Shown: positions 1 to 8,762 of the stretch, in pieces | Numbering within the stretch: the stretch's first letter is position 1 | How the letters are laid out: every line of letters starts with the position of its first letter | Source: Rubrivivax sp. | GTDB lineage: Bacteria > Pseudomonadota > Gammaproteobacteria > Burkholderiales > Burkholderiaceae | Assembly: GCA_016790225.1 (NCBI GenBank) | Contig: JAEUOZ010000051.1 | Location: 35,679-99,678, forward strand | Direction: 5' to 3' | DNA: 64,000 nt | Notes under the pieces: generated by a model | What the model was told of the DNA's origin: nothing | The model's input: the letters and a program-made list of their open reading frames with translations, nothing else | The model's database searches: none | Made by a program: the position numbers and the translations under genes

Positions 1-52
1 TGAAGGCGTCAGGACCTAAACCTGGTGCGTCTACCGATTTCGCCACCCGCGC
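1..52 (-). tRNA. tRNA-Leu (UAG), 5' part only
   Basis: On the minus strand the sequence begins with the acceptor arm GCGCGGG at 52, followed by a class II D-arm and an anticodon stem-loop with loop TTTAGGT, which gives anticodon UAG. It closely follows the known bacterial tRNA-Leu(UAG) pattern. The variable arm, T-arm and 3' end lie beyond the left edge of the window, so the gene is partial here. Confidence 0.88.
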
Positions 53-65
53 GAGGTAACCGAGC

Positions 66-71
66 ATTTTA
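66..71 (-). promoter_or_regulatory. Candidate -10 box for tRNA-Leu
   Basis: The minus strand reads TAAAAT here (five of six matches to TATAAT), followed by a GC-containing discriminator, about 14 nt before the mature tRNA 5' end. I see no convincing -35 at 17 nt spacing, so this is a weak call. Confidence 0.35.
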
Positions 72-104
72 GCCCTGATGGCCGATGGCCTTGGCCGGCA
101 GCCC

Positions 105-128
105 GGCACGCGGTGGCGGCCGCGTGCC
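105..128 (-). terminator. GC-rich hairpin after the RND pump gene
   Basis: A perfect 9-bp stem (GGCACGCGG with CCGCGTGCC, 6-nt loop) lies just past the stop codon of the efflux pump gene. It has no T-tract, so it may only stabilise the mRNA 3' end or give weak termination before tRNA-Leu. Confidence 0.3.
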
Positions 129-137
129 GGCCGGTGC

Positions 138-3100
138 TCAGGCCGTAGGCACGGGGGTGCCAGGCCGCGGCGTGCCGGCCACCGGCTCCCGCTTCACGCG
201 GAACCAGGCCGCATACATCGCCGGCAGGGCCAGCAGCGTCAACGCGGTGGCCACGATCAGGCCGCCCATGATCGCCACCGCCATCGGCCCCCAGAACACG
301 CTGCGCGTGAGCGGAATCATCGCCAGCACGGCGGCGGCCGCCGTCAGCACGATGGGCCGGAAGCGCCGGACCGCTGATTCGACAATCGCGTCCCAGGCCG
401 GCATGCCGCGCTCGCGATCCTGCTCGATCTGGTCGATCAGGATCACGGAATTGCGCATGATCATGCCCATCAGCGCAATCACGCCCAGCAGCGCCACGAA
501 GCCGAAGGGCCGGTTCAGCAGCAGCAGCGCGGCCGCCACGCCCGGGATGCCCAGCGGCCCGGTCAGGAACACCAGCATCGCGCGGCTGAAGCTGTGCAGC
601 TGCAGCATCAGCAGCGTAAAGATGATGAACAGCATCACCGGCACGCCGGCCGCGATCGAACCCTGCCCCTTGCTGCTCTCTTCCACCGCGCCGGCAATCT
701 CGATGCGGTAGCCATCCGGCATGCGCGCCTGCAGCTGCTGCAGCTGCGGCCAGACCTTGGCGGTCACCGTCGGCCCCTGCAGGCCCTCGACCACGTCGCC
801 CTGCACGGTGACGGCGTAGTTGCGCCCTTCGCGCCACATCACGCCCGGCTCCCAGCCGAACTCCACCTTGGCGATCTGCGTGATCGGGATCGCCCGCCCG
901 CTGGCCGTGGGCAGGTAGCCATTGCCCAGATCGGTGATCACCGCGCGCTCCTCGGCCGGCTGGCGCAGCACGATGTCCACCAGCTTGTCGCCCTCGCGGA
1001 ACTGGCCGATGGTGCTGCCGCTGAGGATGGTCCGCGAGGCCTGGGCGATCGACTGGCTGCTCACGCCCAGGGCACGCGCCTTGTCCTGATCGATCACGAG
1101 GCGCAGCACCTTGATCGATTCGTTCCAGTTGTCGTTGACGCCGCGCATCGCGGGCTCCGCGCGCAGGATGTCCTTGGCCTGATCGGCCCAGACCCGCACC
1201 ACCTCGGCCTGCGGGCCGACGACGCGGAACTGCACCGGGTACGGCACCGGCGGTCCGTTGGGCAGCAGCTTGACGCGCCCGCGCGCCTCCGGCACCTCGG
1301 CCGCCAGCAGTGCCGGCAGCTTCAGGCGCAGCGCCTCGCGCTCCTTCAGGTCCTTGGGCAGCACGATGGCCTGCGCCACGTTGGCCTGCGGAAAGATCTG
1401 GTCCAGCGGCAGGTAGAAGCGCGGCACGCCGCTGCCGACCCAGGTGGTGACGCTGGCCACGCCGGGCTCCTGCATCATGCGCGATTCGAAGCGGCGCGCG
1501 ATCAGCTCGGTCTGCTGGATGGTCGAGCCCTCGGGCAGCCACAGATCCACGAGGATCTCCGGCCGGCTGGAATCGGGGAAGAACTGCTGCTGAACCTTGC
1601 CCATGCCCACGATGCCCAGCGCGAAGCACAGGACGGTCAGCCCGATGGTGATCCAGCGGTGCTGCACGCACCCGTTCACGGCCGCGCGGAAGCGGTTGTA
1701 GAACGGTGTCTCGAACAGTTCACCTTCGTGGATGCCGCCCGGCGAGTGCTTGCGCGTGTGCAGCAGCCAGGCGCCCAGATACGGCACGAAGTAGACCGAA
1801 ACCACCCAGGAGATGACCAGCGCCGCCGAGGTGACCGCGAAGATGGCGAAGGTGTACTCACCGGTGACCGACTTGGCCAGCCCGATGGGCAGGAAGCCGG
1901 CTGCCGTGATCAGCGTGCCCGTGAGCATGGGCATGGCCGTCACGTCGTAGGCATAGGTGGCCGCGCTCATGCGGTCATAGCCCTCCTCCAGCTTGCGCAC
2001 CATCATCTCCACCGCGATGATGGCATCGTCCACCAGCAGGCCTAACGCGATGATCAATGATCCGAGCGAGATCTTGTGCAGGCCCACGCCCCAATAGAAC
2101 ATGGTGACGAAGGTGATGGCCAGCACCAGCGGGATGGTCAGCGCCACGACCAGGCCCGGCCAGATGTCGATGCGCAGCGGCCGGGTATGCAGGCCCAGCG
2201 CGATGAAGCTGACCGCCAGCACCACGGCCACGGCCTCGATCAGCACGCGCACGAACTCGTTGACCGAGCGGCTCACGGCCTCGGGTTGATCCTGGATCTT
2301 CGTCAGGCTGAGGCCGACGGGCAGTTCGGCCTGCGCCGCATCCACGGCTGTGCGCAAGGCCTTGCCCAGCGCGATGATGTCGCCGCCCTTGGCCATGGAG
2401 ATGCCCAGCGCGATGACCTCCTGGCCCTGGTGCCGCACCTTCACCATCGGCGGATCCTGGTACGCACGGCGGATCTCGGCCAGATCGCCGAGCTTGATCG
2501 CGGTGGCCACGCCCGTGGCCGGATTCACCGCGCGGATCGGCAGCCGGCGCAGCTCATCCACGGTGTTGAAGGCGCCACCCACGCGCACCTGCAGGTTCTC
2601 GGTCCCGGCATTCATCAGGCCGGCGGACTCCACCGCGTTCTGCGCGCCGATCTGCGCGAGAACCTGGCTGAAGTCCAGCCCCAGCTGGGCCAGGCGCTTC
2701 TGCGAGATCTCGACAAACAGCTTCTCCGGCACGGCGCCGAAGATTTCCACCTTGGCCACATCGGGCACGCGCAGCAGGCGCTTGCGCACATCTTCGGCCT
2801 TCTCGCGCATCTCCTCGCGTGTGAAGCCATCGGCGGTGAGCGCGAAGATCGAGCCGTAGACATCGCCGAAGTCATCGTTGAAGACCGGGCCGATGACGCC
2901 CGACGGCAGCGTGTTGCGCATGTCGCCCACACGCTTGCGCGCCTGGTACCAGCTGGCGCTGACCTCGCGCGGCGGCGCCGAATCCTTCAGCTGCAGGATG
3001 GTCAGCGATTCGCCGGGCTTGGTGTAGCTGCGCAGCACATCGGCATGCGGCACTTCCTGCAGCGTGCGCTCGATCTTGTCGGTGACCTGATCGGCCATCT

Positions 3101-3314
3101 GCTGCGCGGTGGCGCCCGGCCAGAAGGCCTGGACCACCATCGCGCGGAAGGTGAAGGGCGGGTCTTCGTCCTGCCCCAGCTGGAAGTAGGCGGCAAAACC
3201 CAGCACCATCAGCACCACCATCAGGTAGCGCGTCAGGGCGGGATGTTCGAGTGCCCAGCGCGAGAGGTTGAAGCCCGTGCTGTGGTGCTTGTGCGAGGTC
3301 ACCGTGTCGTTCAT
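138..3314 (-). CDS. RND multidrug efflux pump, inner-membrane permease
   Basis: The 1058-residue product is a full-length AcrB/MexB-superfamily permease, the proton-driven inner-membrane part of a tripartite efflux pump. It shows the first membrane helix near residues 28-48, two large periplasmic loops, and the proton-relay pair Asp-Asp in GLLVDDAIIAVEMM near residue 428 (TM4). The start ATG at 3314 lies 12 nt after the stop of the adaptor gene, so the two form an operon. No outer-membrane channel gene follows; the next feature is a tRNA, so the pump probably borrows a TolC-type channel encoded elsewhere. The substrate cannot be read from the sequence. Confidence 0.93.
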   Translation of the reverse strand: MNDTVTSHKHHSTGFNLSRWALEHPALTRYLMVVLMVLGFAAYFQLGQDEDPPFTFRAMVVQAFWPGATAQQMADQVTDKIERTLQEVPHADVLRSYTKPGESLTILQLKDSAPPREVSASWYQARKRVGDMRNTLPSGVIGPVFNDDFGDVYGSIFALTADGFTREEMREKAEDVRKRLLRVPDVAKVEIFGAVPEKLFVEISQKRLAQLGLDFSQVLAQIGAQNAVESAGLMNAGTENLQVRVGGAFNTVDELRRLPIRAVNPATGVATAIKLGDLAEIRRAYQDPPMVKVRHQGQEVIALGISMAKGGDIIALGKALRTAVDAAQAELPVGLSLTKIQDQPEAVSRSVNEFVRVLIEAVAVVLAVSFIALGLHTRPLRIDIWPGLVVALTIPLVLAITFVTMFYWGVGLHKISLGSLIIALGLLVDDAIIAVEMMVRKLEEGYDRMSAATYAYDVTAMPMLTGTLITAAGFLPIGLAKSVTGEYTFAIFAVTSAALVISWVVSVYFVPYLGAWLLHTRKHSPGGIHEGELFETPFYNRFRAAVNGCVQHRWITIGLTVLCFALGIVGMGKVQQQFFPDSSRPEILVDLWLPEGSTIQQTELIARRFESRMMQEPGVASVTTWVGSGVPRFYLPLDQIFPQANVAQAIVLPKDLKEREALRLKLPALLAAEVPEARGRVKLLPNGPPVPYPVQFRVVGPQAEVVRVWADQAKDILRAEPAMRGVNDNWNESIKVLRLVIDQDKARALGVSSQSIAQASRTILSGSTIGQFREGDKLVDIVLRQPAEERAVITDLGNGYLPTASGRAIPITQIAKVEFGWEPGVMWREGRNYAVTVQGDVVEGLQGPTVTAKVWPQLQQLQARMPDGYRIEIAGAVEESSKGQGSIAAGVPVMLFIIFTLLMLQLHSFSRAMLVFLTGPLGIPGVAAALLLLNRPFGFVALLGVIALMGMIMRNSVILIDQIEQDRERGMPAWDAIVESAVRRFRPIVLTAAAAVLAMIPLTRSVFWGPMAVAIMGGLIVATALTLLALPAMYAAWFRVKREPVAGTPRPGTPVPTA

Positions 3315-3326
3315 GACGGCCCCGTC

Positions 3327-4520
3327 TCAGCGCGAAGCCGCGGCAGCCGCGGCGCCGGCCGTGCCGGCCGGCGCGCCCGAGGCCGCTGCTGCAGCCGCCG
3401 GCGCGCCGAAGCGCTTGACCTTCTGGCCCGGCGTGAGCACATGCACGCCGGCCGTGATCACCTCCTGCCCCGGCGCCAGGCCGGAGACCACCACCACCTC
3501 ATTGCCGTCCGCGCCCGCCACGACCACCGGCTGAACCTTGACCGTCATGGACGCCGCATCCAGCAGCCAGACCGCCGTCTGGCCCTGCTGCTGCATCACC
3601 GCGGTGATCGGCAGCTTGATCACGGCCGCGGCCACCGGCAGATCGATCGTCACTGCGGCCGTCTGGCCGAGCTTCACCGGCGCGGCGCCGGACGGCACCA
3701 CCAGATCGGCGCGAACCTGGAAGGTGCGCGTGGCGCTGTCGGCCGCCGCGGCGATCTCGCGGATCGTGGCGCGCAGCGGCCGGGCCCCATCGCCCCACAG
3801 CTGCACCGTCAGGGCGCCGGCCTTGCCCTGCAGCGCGCGCAAGGAGGCGGCGCGGTCTTCGGGCACGGCGAAGACCACGTCGCGCGGGCCGTCCCAGGCC
3901 AGGCGGACGATGGGCGTTCCCGCCGCGACCACGGCGCCGGGCTCGGCCTCGACCGCCGTGATCACGCCGCGTGCATCGGCCACCAGCGTGCCGAACTGCG
4001 TCTGGCGGCCCTGGACATCGGCCTGCGCCCGGGCCTGGGCCAGCTGGGCGCGCGCGGCCGTGGCCGCGGTGTTGCGCCGCTCCAGCTCGGCCGCGCTGAT
4101 GAAGCCCTGATCGAAAAGCCCCTTGAAGCGCTTCAGATCGGCGTCGGCCTGGGCGGCATTGGCCTCGGCCGCCTGCACGCCCGCCTGCGCCGATTGCTCG
4201 ACGAGGCGCAGGTCCTGCGGATCCAGCCGCGCGAGCACCTGGCCCTGGCGCACCGTGTCGCCCAGCTGCACCGGACGTTCGATCAGCTTGCCGCCAACGC
4301 GAAAGCCCAGCCGCGACTCGGTGCGCGCCCGGATCTCGGCCGCATACTCCCGGGCGACGCCCGCCTGGCCCGCGGAAACGACCATCGAGCGCACGGCGCG
4401 CACGGGCTCCGGCGTGGGCTCCGGGCGGCTGCAGGCCGACACCCCGATGACGGATGCCATCAGCAGCAATACGGCGACAGGGTGGCGGCGGGCCGGCGAG
4501 GTGCGGTAACGGGCATTCAT
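3327..4520 (-). CDS. RND efflux periplasmic adaptor (membrane fusion lipoprotein)
   Basis: This is the adaptor that bridges the RND permease and the outer-membrane channel. Using ATG at 4520 the protein has 397 residues; an in-frame TTG at 4535 is the alternative. The N-terminus has a hydrophobic stretch ending in a lipobox with Cys30 (GVSAC), so a lipoprotein is expected. A lipoyl-like half (FRVGGKLIERPVQLGDTV), an Ala-rich coiled-coil hairpin, the second lipoyl half (GVITAVEAEPGAVV) and beta-barrel domains follow in the usual HlyD/AcrA order. It is the first gene of the pump operon, directly behind the palindrome at 4542-4555. Confidence 0.93.
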   Translation of the reverse strand: MNARYRTSPARRHPVAVLLLMASVIGVSACSRPEPTPEPVRAVRSMVVSAGQAGVAREYAAEIRARTESRLGFRVGGKLIERPVQLGDTVRQGQVLARLDPQDLRLVEQSAQAGVQAAEANAAQADADLKRFKGLFDQGFISAAELERRNTAATAARAQLAQARAQADVQGRQTQFGTLVADARGVITAVEAEPGAVVAAGTPIVRLAWDGPRDVVFAVPEDRAASLRALQGKAGALTVQLWGDGARPLRATIREIAAAADSATRTFQVRADLVVPSGAAPVKLGQTAAVTIDLPVAAAVIKLPITAVMQQQGQTAVWLLDAASMTVKVQPVVVAGADGNEVVVVSGLAPGQEVITAGVHVLTPGQKVKRFGAPAAAAAASGAPAGTAGAAAAAASR

Positions 4521-4541
4521 GGACGGGCGGCTCAATTAATG

Positions 4542-4555
4542 ACTGACCGGTCAGT
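4542..4555. promoter_or_regulatory. Perfect palindrome, candidate TetR-family operator
   Basis: ACTGACCGGTCAGT is a perfect 14-bp palindrome 21 bp before the adaptor start and in the divergent gap to hpnC. TetR-family repressors of RND pumps in proteobacteria commonly bind such TGACCGGTCA-type sites. No tetR gene lies next to it in this window, so the regulator would be encoded elsewhere. Confidence 0.6.
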
Positions 4556-4706
4556 ATCCTAGCGGCGAGCTTTGTCCCATGTCAAACACGAGCTGCCGGC
4601 GAACAACACCGGCAATCGATTCGCGAGCATGGAAAATGCCGTCCCGAGCGCTGGGCCGCTCCAGCGCGCTGACACCGCAGCGCCATCGGCCGGGAGAGCG
4701 TGCCTC

Positions 4707-5558
4707 ATGAGCGTCAACCATTACGAAAACTTCCCGGTGGCTTCGGTGCTCTGCCCACCGGCCATCCGACCAGCCGTCGTCGCGATCTACCACTTTGCGC
4801 GCACCGCAGATGACATCGCCGATGAAGGCGAGGCCCCCGCGGCCGAACGCCTGGCGCTGCTGCAGGCCTACCGCGCCGATCTGGACAAGCTCTACGCCGG
4901 CCAGCCCGTGACGGCGCGCTGGGCAGAGGTGTTCGATCGGCTCCAGCGCGCGCGGCTGCGCCACGATCTGCCGCATCAACCCCTGGCCGATCTGCTGGAC
5001 GCCTTCATGCAGGACACGGCCAACCCGCGCTACGAAAGCCGCGAAGCCTTGCTCGATTACTGCCGCCGCTCGGCCAATCCGGTGGGCCGGCTGCTGCTGC
5101 ACCTGTACGGCGTGACCGATGCGGCGTCCCGCGCGCAATCGGATGCCGTGTGCACTGCCCTGCAGCTGATCAATTTCTGGCAGGACCTGAGCGTGGACCT
5201 GCCGCGCGGTCGGGTCTACCTCAGCACCGCAGACGCGCGCGCACACGGCGTGGATCTGGCGCATCCGTCCCAGCTGCGGGACAGCCCGGCCACGCGCGCG
5301 ATGGTGCGCTCGCTGTGCCGCTGGGCCGAGGAGCTGATGCATCTGGGCGCGCCGCTGGCCCTGCGCATCCCCGGCCGTGCAGGCTGGGAGCTGCGCCTGG
5401 TGGTGCAAGGCGGGCTGCGCATCCTGCAACGCATCCAGGCGCTGGATCACTCGACGATCGGCACCCGCCCGCGGCTGAGCGCCTGGGACGGGCCCCGCCT
5501 GCTGTGGCGTGCCCTGACCATGGGCGCGGCGCCCCGCGCCCGGGAGCGCAGCGCATGA
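4707..5558 (+). CDS. hpnC: Squalene synthase HpnC (hydroxysqualene-forming)
   Basis: HpnC converts presqualene diphosphate to hydroxysqualene in the three-enzyme HpnCDE route to squalene. The frame is open from 4572, but the family N-terminus (NHYENFPVAS) starts at ATG 4707, giving 283 residues. Two Asp-rich prenyl-diphosphate motifs are visible: DDIAD at residues 35-39 and NFWQDLSVDLPRGRVY in the second half. hpnD follows after 55 bp and hpnE after that, in the same direction. No squalene-hopene cyclase gene is present here, so whether the product is a hopanoid or another squalene derivative is open. Confidence 0.92.
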   Translation: MSVNHYENFPVASVLCPPAIRPAVVAIYHFARTADDIADEGEAPAAERLALLQAYRADLDKLYAGQPVTARWAEVFDRLQRARLRHDLPHQPLADLLDAFMQDTANPRYESREALLDYCRRSANPVGRLLLHLYGVTDAASRAQSDAVCTALQLINFWQDLSVDLPRGRVYLSTADARAHGVDLAHPSQLRDSPATRAMVRSLCRWAEELMHLGAPLALRIPGRAGWELRLVVQGGLRILQRIQALDHSTIGTRPRLSAWDGPRLLWRALTMGAAPRARERSA

Positions 5559-5613
5559 TCCGGGACGTTCGGCATCCGCGCATCCCGGCCCGCCCCTTGA
5601 GAAAGCCCGTGCC

Positions 5614-6462
5614 GTGACGCCGCAGCAGTATGTGCAGGACAAGGCCGCGCGCAGCGGTTCCAGCTTCTACTACGCCTTTCTCTTTCTGCCCGAAGAGCGC
5701 CGCGCCGCGATCACCGCCTTCTACGCCTTCTGCCGCGAGGTGGACGACGTGGTCGACGAGGTCCACGATCCTTCCGTGGCCGCAGCCAAGCTGGCCTGGT
5801 GGCAAAGCGAGGTGGCCGCGGCCTTCGGCGGCAAACCCAGCCATCCGGTGATGCAGGCCCTGATCCCCTTGGCTGGACGGTTCGACATCCGCGCCGAGCA
5901 TCTGCTGGCGGTGATCGAAGGCTGCGAGATGGACCTGCAGCAAAGCCGCATGCTGGACTTTGCCGGGCTCCAGCACTACTGCCATCTGGTCGCGGGCGTG
6001 GTAGGCGAGGTGGCAGCCAGCATCTTCGGACGCACGCACGAGCAGACGCTGCGCTATGCCCACACGCTGGGGCGCGCCATGCAGCTGACCAACATCATCC
6101 GGGACGTCGGCGACGACGCGCGCCGCGGCCGGATCTACCTGCCGATGGCCGAACTGCAACGCTTCGAGGTCAAGGCGCACGAGATCCTCAAGCGCGAGTC
6201 GCCCTGGGGCTACAGCGATCGCTTCACGGCGCTGATGCGCTTTCAGGCCGAACGCGCCCACGCCACCTACGACGAGGCCCTGGCCCTGCTGCCGCCCGAA
6301 GATCGCCGCGCCCAGCGGCCGGGGCTGATGATGGCCAACATCTACCGCACGCTGCTGCGCGAAATCGAGTCCGGCGGCTTCCAGGTCCTGCACCAGCGGA
6401 TTTCGCTCACCCCGGTGCGCAAGCTGTGGATCGCCGCGCGCACGCAGATGCGCGGCAGCTGA
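5614..6462 (+). CDS. hpnD: Presqualene diphosphate synthase HpnD
   Basis: HpnD condenses two farnesyl diphosphates to presqualene diphosphate, the first step of the HpnDCE pathway. The protein has 282 residues from a GTG start at 5614. It carries both Asp-rich motifs that bind the diphosphates through Mg2+: YAFCREVDDVVDEV near the N-terminus and NIIRDVGDDARRGRIYLP in the middle, as in phytoene/squalene synthases. It lies between hpnC and hpnE, with 10 bp to hpnE. Confidence 0.94.
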   Translation: MTPQQYVQDKAARSGSSFYYAFLFLPEERRAAITAFYAFCREVDDVVDEVHDPSVAAAKLAWWQSEVAAAFGGKPSHPVMQALIPLAGRFDIRAEHLLAVIEGCEMDLQQSRMLDFAGLQHYCHLVAGVVGEVAASIFGRTHEQTLRYAHTLGRAMQLTNIIRDVGDDARRGRIYLPMAELQRFEVKAHEILKRESPWGYSDRFTALMRFQAERAHATYDEALALLPPEDRRAQRPGLMMANIYRTLLREIESGGFQVLHQRISLTPVRKLWIAARTQMRGS

Positions 6463-6472
6463 GGGGCTGGCT

Positions 6473-7744
6473 TTGCCACGCCGTCTGGTGGTCGTCGGAG
6501 CCGGCTGGGCCGGGCTGGCGGCCGCCGTGCGGGCTGCCCAGGCCGGATGGCTGGTCACGCTCCTGGAGATGGCCCCGGCCGTCGGCGGCCGGGCTCGCAG
6601 CGTGCAGCAGGGATCGGAGCTCCGCGACAACGGCCAGCACATCCTCATCGGCGCCTATGCCAGAACGATCGACCTCATGCGCAGCGTCGGCGCGCCGATC
6701 GACACGCTGCTGGCACGCATGCCGCTGGCGCTGGTGGACGCGCAGGGCCGCGGCCTGCGCCTGCCCGGCGGCGCGCCGCTGCTGAGCTTTGCGCGCGGCG
6801 TCTGGGCCCACCCCGGCTGGAGCCTGGCCGAGCGGATCGCGCTGCTGCGCGCCGCCACGGGCTGGCTGCTGAGCGGATTTCGCTGCCAGCCCGATCGGCC
6901 GGTGGCCGAGCTGTGCGCCCGCATGCCGCCGCGGGTGCGGGAGCAGCTGGTCGAGCCGCTGTGCGTGGCGGCGCTGAACACCCCGTCCGCGCAGGCCAGC
7001 GCCGCGGTCTTCCTGCGTGTGCTGCGCGACGCCCTGTTCAGCGGCCCGGGCAGCGCCGATCTGCTGCTGCCACGCCGTCCGCTGGGCGAACTGCTGCCCG
7101 AGCCGGCGCTGAGCTGGCTGCGTGCGCAAGGCGCGGCGATACGCACGGGCCACCGCGCCCATCGGCTGGAGCGCCAAGAGGCCGGCGCAGGGGCCGGCTG
7201 GCTTGTCGACGGGCTGCCCGCCGATGCCGTGATCCTGGCCTGTTCAGCCAGCGAGGCAGCGCGCCTGAGCGATCCCTGGAACGCGGCCTGGAGTGGCGCG
7301 GCGCGCGCCTTTGCCTACGAGCCCATCATCACCGCCTGGATCCAGGCGCCGCAGGTTCGCCTGCCGTTTCCCATGCTGGCGCTGGAAGGCGGGCCGGCGC
7401 AGTTTGCTTTCGACCTGGGCGCCCTGGGCCAGCAGCCCGGCGCCATCAGCCTGGTGGTCAGCGGCGCCCGTCCGTGGGTCGACGCCGGCAGCCCGGCGTT
7501 GGATGCCGCCCTCGCGCAACAGATCGACAGCCAGCTGGGCGCGGCCTTGCCCCAGGGCTGGTCCCGAGGGCCGGTGATCACGGAGAAGCGCGCCACCTTC
7601 CGCTGCACGCCGGCACTTCAGCGGCCGCCGTCGCAGATCGCTGCCGGTCTGCTGGCGGCGGGCGACTACATCGAGGGCCCTTACCCGGCCACCCTGGAAG
7701 GCGCCGTGCGCTCCGGTGAGGCCGCCGCGCAGGCCTTGGCCTGA
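6473..7744 (+). CDS. hpnE: Hydroxysqualene dehydroxylase HpnE (FAD-dependent)
   Basis: HpnE reduces hydroxysqualene to squalene with FAD, completing the hpnCDE operon. The 423-residue protein begins at a TTG codon (6473) behind a GAGGGG ribosome site. The dinucleotide-binding Rossmann fold is at the very N-terminus (VVVGAGWAGLAAA, glycines at residues 9, 11 and 14), and a second FAD contact occurs at the C-terminus (AAGDYIEGPYPATLEGAVRS). This is the amine-oxidase/phytoene-desaturase fold of the squalene-associated desaturase family. Confidence 0.92.
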   Translation: MPRRLVVVGAGWAGLAAAVRAAQAGWLVTLLEMAPAVGGRARSVQQGSELRDNGQHILIGAYARTIDLMRSVGAPIDTLLARMPLALVDAQGRGLRLPGGAPLLSFARGVWAHPGWSLAERIALLRAATGWLLSGFRCQPDRPVAELCARMPPRVREQLVEPLCVAALNTPSAQASAAVFLRVLRDALFSGPGSADLLLPRRPLGELLPEPALSWLRAQGAAIRTGHRAHRLERQEAGAGAGWLVDGLPADAVILACSASEAARLSDPWNAAWSGAARAFAYEPIITAWIQAPQVRLPFPMLALEGGPAQFAFDLGALGQQPGAISLVVSGARPWVDAGSPALDAALAQQIDSQLGAALPQGWSRGPVITEKRATFRCTPALQRPPSQIAAGLLAAGDYIEGPYPATLEGAVRSGEAAAQALA

Positions 7745-7909
7745 GCAGCAGGATCCGCGCCGAGCTCGTGGCCCTGAGAGGGCGAACCCGACTCGCCAGT
7801 CTGTGGGCCCGGGCGCCGCGAGAAGCGCCTTGCCGCCCGTCGGCTCCCGCCCGAAACGGCGAATGCCCAGGCCGTCACCGAGCCCGTTGACACGCAATCT
7901 CCTTTCGCG
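7745..7909 (+). promoter_or_regulatory. Intergenic region with candidate promoter for the IclR gene
   Basis: This stretch holds no gene. Near its end a perfect -35 TTGACA lies at 7887-7892; the best -10 (CAAAAT, 7913-7918) is 20 nt further on, longer than ideal. If used, transcription would start near 7925, which favours ATG 7937 over ATG 7910 as the IclR start. Confidence 0.35.
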
Positions 7910-7936
7910 ATGCAAAATACGGCTTCGGAGTATGCG

Positions 7937-8722
7937 ATGACCAACACCCCCACCCCTGCCGGGCCGGCCATCCAGGTACTGGAGCGCATGTTTGCGCTGC
8001 TCGACGTGCTGGCCAGCCATCAAGACCCCGTCAGCCTCAAGCGCATCAGCGAGCTCACAGGGCTGCACCCATCCACCGCCCACCGCATCCTGAATGACCT
8101 GACCATTGGCCGCTACGTCGATCGCCCGGAGCCGGGTTCCTACCGCCTCGGCATGAGGCTGCTGGAGCTGGGCAACATGGTCAAGGCACGGCTCGATGTC
8201 CGGGAAGCCGCCCTCGCGCCGATGCGCGAGCTGCACCGGCTGACCCACCAGCCCGTCAACCTCTCAGTGCGCCAGGGTGACGAGATCGTCTATATCGAGC
8301 GCGCGTTCAGCGAGCGCTCAGGCATGCAGGTGGTGCGAGCGATCGGCGGCCGGGCGCCCTTGCACCTGACTTCCGTCGGCAAGCTGTTCCTGGCCCACGA
8401 CGACCCGCAGCGCGTGCGCGCCTACGCCACGCGCACCGGCCTGGCCGGCAATACGCGCAACAGCATCACGGAATCCGCGCGGCTGGAGCGCGAACTGGCC
8501 CAGGTGCGGGCGCTCGGCATCGCGCGCGACGACGAGGAACTGGAACTGGGCGTGCGCTGCATGGCCGCAGGCGTCTTTGACGATCAAGGGCGGCTGGTGG
8601 CCGGCCTCTCGGTTTCAGCACCAGCCGATCGGATGGAAGAGGCCTGGCAGGCGCGCGTCAAGGGCACGGCGGACCAGATCTCGCGTTCGCTGGGGCATCG
8701 CGGCGGCCCGGACGAGCGCTGA
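7937..8722 (+). CDS. IclR-family transcriptional regulator
   Basis: The protein has an N-terminal winged helix-turn-helix (LKRISELTGLHPSTAHRILN) and a C-terminal IclR effector-binding domain with the family's SVRQGDEIVYIER and SGMQVVRAIGGRAPLH segments. ATG 7937 has a GGAG site seven bases upstream and is preferred; ATG 7910 is also in frame and adds nine residues. IclR proteins usually control small carboxylate or aromatic catabolism. No catabolic gene is adjacent: hpnE lies upstream and a convergent DD-peptidase downstream, so the target is unknown. Confidence 0.88.
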   Translation: MTNTPTPAGPAIQVLERMFALLDVLASHQDPVSLKRISELTGLHPSTAHRILNDLTIGRYVDRPEPGSYRLGMRLLELGNMVKARLDVREAALAPMRELHRLTHQPVNLSVRQGDEIVYIERAFSERSGMQVVRAIGGRAPLHLTSVGKLFLAHDDPQRVRAYATRTGLAGNTRNSITESARLERELAQVRALGIARDDEELELGVRCMAAGVFDDQGRLVAGLSVSAPADRMEEAWQARVKGTADQISRSLGHRGGPDER

Positions 8723-8762
8723 ACGCGCTACCCGTTCAAGCCGGCAGAGCCGACCCTCTGCT

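Noticed and set aside
2076..4562. 828-codon open frame opposite the efflux genes
   Set aside because: Antisense shadow of the RND pump and adaptor; His/Gln/Arg/Ala-rich translation with no family pattern.
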